Shown here: piece by piece, positions 7,089 through 10,776 of the stretch | Layout of the letters: every line of letters begins with the position of its first letter | How positions within the stretch are numbered: position 1 is the stretch's first letter | NCBI GenBank assembly: GCA_030746455.1 | Contig: JASLMQ010000121.1 | Coordinates: forward strand, 1 to 10,776 | From: Candidatus Latescibacterota bacterium | GTDB lineage: Bacteria > Latescibacterota > UBA2968 > GCA-2709665 | Reading direction: 5' to 3' | Length of the DNA stretch: 10,776 bases | Notes under the pieces: model-generated | What the model saw: only the letters and a program-made list of their open reading frames with translations | Databases searched by the model: none | What the model was told of the DNA's origin: nothing | Position numbers and translations under genes: made by a program

Positions 7089-8696
7089 TCAGTCGACGAT
7101 GAAGGTGGCCACGCGCTCCTCGCTCTCCGCGTAGCCGATGCGGATGGCCTTCGCGCGCACCTTGGTTTCCCCTTTCGGGAGAGGGAGTGGGTCCGAATAC
7201 AGCAACCAGTGGGGATCGTTGCCTGCCTCTGTGGTGTAGGCGATGGAGGCCCCATGGGTGCAGCAGTACATCTGGAGCAGTAGCGGTGAGGCGAATCGCC
7301 CCCCTTCGGGAGACGCATCGGTCCCTGGCGAATCGGTCGTGATCGGGACGAAGGCGGGAGCGCCTGTCCGGGGCTGAGCGCCTCCCGGCCACATGCGGGA
7401 CACCATTTCGTCCTCGTCGACATTGCCCATATCGTCGGTCTCTACGCGCCAGGCCTCGAGGGTTTCACGCATTCGCTCGAGCACCGGGCTGTGGATCGGG
7501 TTGTCGGCGAGGTTGTGGATCTCGTAGGGGTCGCTCTCCAGGTCGTACAGCTCCTCGACGGGACGCGGAGCCTGGAACATCAGGCGCTGCGGGCCCTCAA
7601 GCTTGTCCTCGAGGTGGAGACGCCACATCTCCTGCATCACGGGGTGTCGGTTGCGGTAGGGGATCCACAGGAGATAGGGCTTCTCCGGATAGTAGTTCCG
7701 GATGTACTTGAAACGGCGATCGCGTACGGCTCGGACCATGTCGTAGGATTCGTCGTGCCGGTCACGGGCCGCGTAGATGTAGTCGCGCGGTTCCGCGTCG
7801 GGCCCCAGGAAGGGCTGGCCCTGCAGGTGCATCGGCCGCCGGATACCAGCAAGGGAGAGGACCGTTGGACCGAGGTCGACCAGGCTGATCAGGTCCTCGC
7901 AGACGCTTCCGGGTTCGAGTTCTCCCGGCCATCGCACGATGAGCGGGATCCGGATGCCGGCGTCGTAGGGCCAGCGCTTCCCGCGGGGCAGGCCCTCGCC
8001 GTGGTCGCTCCAGAGGAAGACGATCGTGTTCTCGAGCAGGCCGTCTTCTTCGAGCTGGTCCAGGATCTCGCCGACGCGGTCGTCGTCGCGGGCGATGTTG
8101 TCGTACTGGCGTGCGAGGGCCTCGCGCGCCTTCGGTGTATCTGGGAGATAGGGCGGAAGGATGACCTGGTCGGGGTCGGTGACCAGCGGACGGTCCTCTT
8201 TGGGCCACATGCCGCTCTCGTGTGTGAACGTGGGGTTGAAGACCGCGAAGAAGGGCTGATCGCCCGATCGGTCTCGCCAGTGCCCCTTCCCACTGCAGTC
8301 ATCCCATGCGGTGATCGGAGGCGTGAACTGGTAATCGGTCTTCTGGTTGTTGGAGCAGTAGTAGCCCGCCGCGCGGAGGTACTCTGTGAAGGTCTTGACG
8401 TAGTGAGGCAGCACGGCCGAGTAGGGGGTGGGCATCTGGGGGGCATGGTCGTTGGTGTGGGTGGTCCTCATATGGTGTGTGCCGATGGATGTCTGGTACA
8501 TCCCGGTGATGATGGCCGAGCGGCTGGGCGCGCACACGCCGGCGGTGGAGAAGGCATTGGGACACCGGCAGCCCCCGGCCGCGAGCCTGTCGATGTTCGG
8601 GGTGCGGGCAATGGGATCGCCATAGCAGCCGAAGCGTGGCGTTGTGTCCTCAAGCGAGAGCCAGAGGATGTTTGGACGGCGGGGGCCGGAGCTCAT
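7089..8696 (-). CDS. Cys-type sulfatase, heparan N-sulfatase-like, with C-terminal CHB_HEX_C-like domain
   Basis: 535 residues. The core opens with PNILWLSLEDTTPRFGCYGD, where Glu16-Asp17 replace the usual Asp-Asp pair, as in the sulfoglucosamine-sulfohydrolase-like group. CAPSRSAIITG (55-65) is the signature, with Cys55 the formylglycine precursor. SIGTHHMR (70-77), NQKTDYQF (117-124), THES (158-161) and SDHGEG (230-235) fill the active site. Residues about 465-535 (GASIAYTTEAGNDPHW, then RAKAIRIGY and ATFIVD) match the chitobiase/beta-hexosaminidase C-terminal beta-sandwich pattern. No signal peptide is seen, so it is probably cytosolic. The ATG at 8696 is preferred over GTG at 8705 because GAGGTGA lies 5 nt before it. 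It follows hrpA by 67 bp and precedes the glycosyltransferase-like gene by 23 bp. Removal of O- or N-sulfate from an amino sugar or related glycan is plausible but not proven. Confidence 0.93.
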   Translation of the reverse strand: MSSGPRRPNILWLSLEDTTPRFGCYGDPIARTPNIDRLAAGGCRCPNAFSTAGVCAPSRSAIITGMYQTSIGTHHMRTTHTNDHAPQMPTPYSAVLPHYVKTFTEYLRAAGYYCSNNQKTDYQFTPPITAWDDCSGKGHWRDRSGDQPFFAVFNPTFTHESGMWPKEDRPLVTDPDQVILPPYLPDTPKAREALARQYDNIARDDDRVGEILDQLEEDGLLENTIVFLWSDHGEGLPRGKRWPYDAGIRIPLIVRWPGELEPGSVCEDLISLVDLGPTVLSLAGIRRPMHLQGQPFLGPDAEPRDYIYAARDRHDESYDMVRAVRDRRFKYIRNYYPEKPYLLWIPYRNRHPVMQEMWRLHLEDKLEGPQRLMFQAPRPVEELYDLESDPYEIHNLADNPIHSPVLERMRETLEAWRVETDDMGNVDEDEMVSRMWPGGAQPRTGAPAFVPITTDSPGTDASPEGGRFASPLLLQMYCCTHGASIAYTTEAGNDPHWLLYSDPLPLPKGETKVRAKAIRIGYAESEERVATFIVD

Positions 8697-8701
8697 AGGG
8701 T

Positions 8702-8708
8702 TCACCTC
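8702..8708 (-). promoter_or_regulatory. Ribosome binding site deciding the upstream sulfatase start
   Basis: GAGGTGA on the minus strand, 5 nt before the ATG at 8696. A competing GTG start at 8705 lies inside this site, so it is unlikely to be used. Confidence 0.65.
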
Positions 8709-8763
8709 GGTGTGGCAAGAAGGCCTCGTGTTGGGTGTCCCGGGATGGGATCCGATGGACCGG

Positions 8764-10776
8764 TCATGCGGGTTGACGGATTTCGTCCAGCTTGGCGTTC
8801 AATCGCTTGGCGGAAACCGGATGGGCCGTGCCCAACTCCTGGGCGAAGACGGAAACGCGGTATTCCTCGAGCATCCAACGGAATTCGTCGATTCGCCGAC
8901 GTTGCTGCGACCGGGGCGGATCCTCCGGCTGGTGCAACCTGTCCAGCTCGTCCTGGAAGGGCTGAACCTGCTCGAGCTTGCGCCTGTCACTCCCCGGGCT
9001 CAGCCTCGCGCGTTCGGCACGCAGGTGCACGGCCTTGAGGTATCGCGCCAGCCGAGACAGGTGTCGGAACGGGATCTGGGACAGGAAATCGGGGGGAACG
9101 AGACGTGTCAGATCGGACTCCATGTCGGGATAGGGCGAGGGGACCGACCTCGCCTCCGCGTAGCACCCCAGAATGGCACCCATCAGGTTCAGGAAACGGG
9201 GCACGAGCCCCTGCAGCCGATCCCGAGCCTGATCGAGCAGCTGCTCAAAGCGGTCCTGCGTGAGGGGCAACACGTCGTCGACCTCGAACAGGTGGGCAAC
9301 CAGATGGGCATAGGCGGACTCCAGCAACCCTTCGGCCCCCTGCTGGTAGTAGGCGATTCCCTCGATCCTGCCGAGCTCGCGAAGCTCACCCCTCAGGGCT
9401 TTCATCTCCCTGCGCAACCGGAGCTCTCCGAACCTGATCAAGCCCGTCCGGCTCTCGGCTTCGGACTCTCCAGCCGTGGCAAACAGGCGCAGGTGGACTC
9501 GGTCGCCTTCAGCCTTGAGTCCCGGATGGCCGTAGACCGGCAGCCCACCCACGGCGGTGACCTCCACACGTTCAGGTGGGTCCCCGAAGTTCCAGTCGGT
9601 CAGATCGTCGCGCTCCCACTCGCTTGCCGCTGTGCGCCACGCCCTGGATTCCGCCGGTGGCTCGCGTTCGTTCAGTCCGTCGACAAGGGCCTCGAGATCG
9701 CGTCCTGCGGCGGCGAGTTGTCCGTCGTTGCCCTGCACCTCGATCCGAATGCGGAGATGCTCGGGCACGTCGTCTTGCCGCCAATCGGATCGCTGTACCT
9801 CCATCCCGTACCGCTCGAGAAGGTGCGCTTCAAGAGACGCCAGTAGAGAACCGTGAGTTGGGCGCAGGGAGGTCGCGATCTCGCGCGCCGTCTCCGGAAC
9901 AGGCACGAACTGCTTGCGCTTGCCCTTTGGGAGTCCTCGCAGGAGATGGGTGATCTTCTCCTGAAGCAGCCCCGGCACCAACCACTCCAGAACCTCCGGC
10001 CGCACGAAGTGGACGAGCTTGAAAGGCAACTTCAGGGTAACCCCGTCTTCATCCTGCCCGGGCCTGTAGGCGTAGGACAGAACAAGCCGTTCCCCGTCGA
10101 CACTCAGATGATCCGGGAAGGCGTCCCGGTCGAGCTCGAAGTCCTCATCCCCGGTGAGGTCGGTCTCCTTCATTAAAAGAAGGTCCCGGGTCTCGTCCTT
10201 GTCCCGGCGAACATGTCGGTTGAGGTCGTGGACCGAGGAAACGTCCTCCAGTCGCTCCGCGTAGAACCGGTGGACCGCCTGGTCCAGGTCGAGGTCGCGA
10301 TGCGGGCGGGATGCCATCTGCCAGGTTTCGACCCTTGCGCGGACCTGGCGGTTGTGCAACAGGAATGGGTGTCGGGCGCGCAGGGTGTCGTTGACCAGGG
10401 CCTCGCGTATAAAGATGTCGGTTGCCTCGGTCGGGTTCACCCGCCGGTAGGGTACCCTGCGCTGCTGAACCTGGAGACCGTAGAGCGTGAGCGTCTCGGT
10501 GACAAGAACGCGGCCGGACCGTGGATTCCAATGGGGATCGCGGTAGGATGCCCGGCACAGGTGCTCACCCATCTCCGCGATCCATCCCCTTTCGATGGCG
10601 GCAGCGGTTCTGGCGAAGATCCGAGAGGTCTCCACGATTTCGGCAGCCATGATCCATCCCGGAGTGGAATCCTCTGTGCTCCGGCCGGAGGCATCTGGTG
10701 CCTGTCCGGCCCTGTCTCGTCGAGCCCTTCGCCGGAAGAGGCCCGACCCCGGAAAGAGCATGAGGTCACGGCTTCG
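8764..10776 (-). CDS. hrpA: ATP-dependent RNA helicase HrpA, C-terminal part (5' end beyond right edge)
   Basis: 670 codons are open from the right edge to a TGA at 8764. The peptide begins inside the segment ending FPGSGLF and runs through WIMAAEIVETSRIFARTAA, both characteristic of the stretch after the OB-like domain of HrpA. It then shows the long HrpA-specific C-terminal region (DUF3418), with HWNPRSGRVLVTETLTLYGLQV, IFIREALV and HPFLLHNRQV. The DEAH helicase motifs lie off-window. HrpA proteins are about 1300 residues, so roughly the last half is here. The family acts on RNA and ribosomes in the cytosol and, in E. coli, helps resolve collided or stalled ribosomes. A basic, Ser/Pro-rich insert of about 20-25 residues sits between FPGSGLF and the WIMAAE helix. 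The link to the sulfatase genes downstream is probably positional, with a 67-bp gap and no terminator seen. Confidence 0.93.
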   Translation of the reverse strand, partial: RSRDLMLFPGSGLFRRRARRDRAGQAPDASGRSTEDSTPGWIMAAEIVETSRIFARTAAAIERGWIAEMGEHLCRASYRDPHWNPRSGRVLVTETLTLYGLQVQQRRVPYRRVNPTEATDIFIREALVNDTLRARHPFLLHNRQVRARVETWQMASRPHRDLDLDQAVHRFYAERLEDVSSVHDLNRHVRRDKDETRDLLLMKETDLTGDEDFELDRDAFPDHLSVDGERLVLSYAYRPGQDEDGVTLKLPFKLVHFVRPEVLEWLVPGLLQEKITHLLRGLPKGKRKQFVPVPETAREIATSLRPTHGSLLASLEAHLLERYGMEVQRSDWRQDDVPEHLRIRIEVQGNDGQLAAAGRDLEALVDGLNEREPPAESRAWRTAASEWERDDLTDWNFGDPPERVEVTAVGGLPVYGHPGLKAEGDRVHLRLFATAGESEAESRTGLIRFGELRLRREMKALRGELRELGRIEGIAYYQQGAEGLLESAYAHLVAHLFEVDDVLPLTQDRFEQLLDQARDRLQGLVPRFLNLMGAILGCYAEARSVPSPYPDMESDLTRLVPPDFLSQIPFRHLSRLARYLKAVHLRAERARLSPGSDRRKLEQVQPFQDELDRLHQPEDPPRSQQRRRIDEFRWMLEEYRVSVFAQELGTAHPVSAKRLNAKLDEIRQPA

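Noticed and set aside
7066..7392. In-frame N-terminal extension of the glycosyltransferase-like gene
   Set aside because: It overlaps the sulfatase coding sequence and is low-complexity His/Arg-rich. The GT-A opening strand begins just after the chosen ATG.
8697..8763. Possible promoter or terminator between hrpA and the first sulfatase
   Set aside because: No convincing -35/-10 pair or stem with U-tract in 67 bp; only the ribosome binding site is clear, so a separate transcription start cannot be claimed.
7491..9038. 515-codon open frame on the plus strand opposite the upstream sulfatase and the hrpA end
   Set aside because: Same antisense codon-bias effect. It crosses two real genes and the gap between them, with no domain signature.

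Overview
This is a GC-rich bacterial window in which every gene I can support is on the minus strand, so it reads from right to left as a single directon of nine genes, most of them 18-35 bp apart. The two S1-type sulfatases, one with a hexosaminidase-type C-terminal beta-sandwich, point to a sulfatase-rich bacterium. Marine or sponge-associated lineages such as Planctomycetota, Latescibacterota or Poribacteria fit. That taxonomic guess rests on gene content only and is weak. HrpA and the TRAP transporter do not discriminate.

Layout in transcription order: (1) the C-terminal half of an HrpA-type RNA helicase, running off the right edge (8764-10776). (2) A Cys-type sulfatase with a C-terminal CHB_HEX_C-like domain (7089-8696). 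(3) A GT-A/GT2-like putative glycosyltransferase (6028-7065). (4) A class I SAM-dependent methyltransferase (5072-5992). (5) A second Cys-type sulfatase with its own C-terminal beta-rich extension (3310-5046). (6) A TRAP transporter substrate-binding lipoprotein DctP (2198-3283). (7) A 292-bp gap holding a MITE/REP-like imperfect palindrome built of heptads. (8) The TRAP membrane subunits DctQ and DctM, with start and stop overlapping by one base (128-1905). (9) The first 36 codons of a small CxxC zinc-ribbon-like protein, cut by the left edge (1-109).

How the genes may work together: neither sulfatase shows a signal peptide, and both lie beside a TRAP transporter, a class that takes up small organic anions (usually carboxylates, sometimes sulfonates). 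The simplest reading is a catabolic locus: DctP captures a small sulfated or otherwise acidic compound, DctQM import it, and the sulfatases remove sulfate esters or N-sulfates in the cytosol. The glycosyltransferase-like and methyltransferase genes between the sulfatases do not fit plain catabolism and are the most open part of the locus. The substrate cannot be read from the sequence.

No tRNA, rRNA, CRISPR array, insertion-sequence transposase, convincing promoter or rho-independent terminator was found. The only gene-free stretch of note is 1906-2197.
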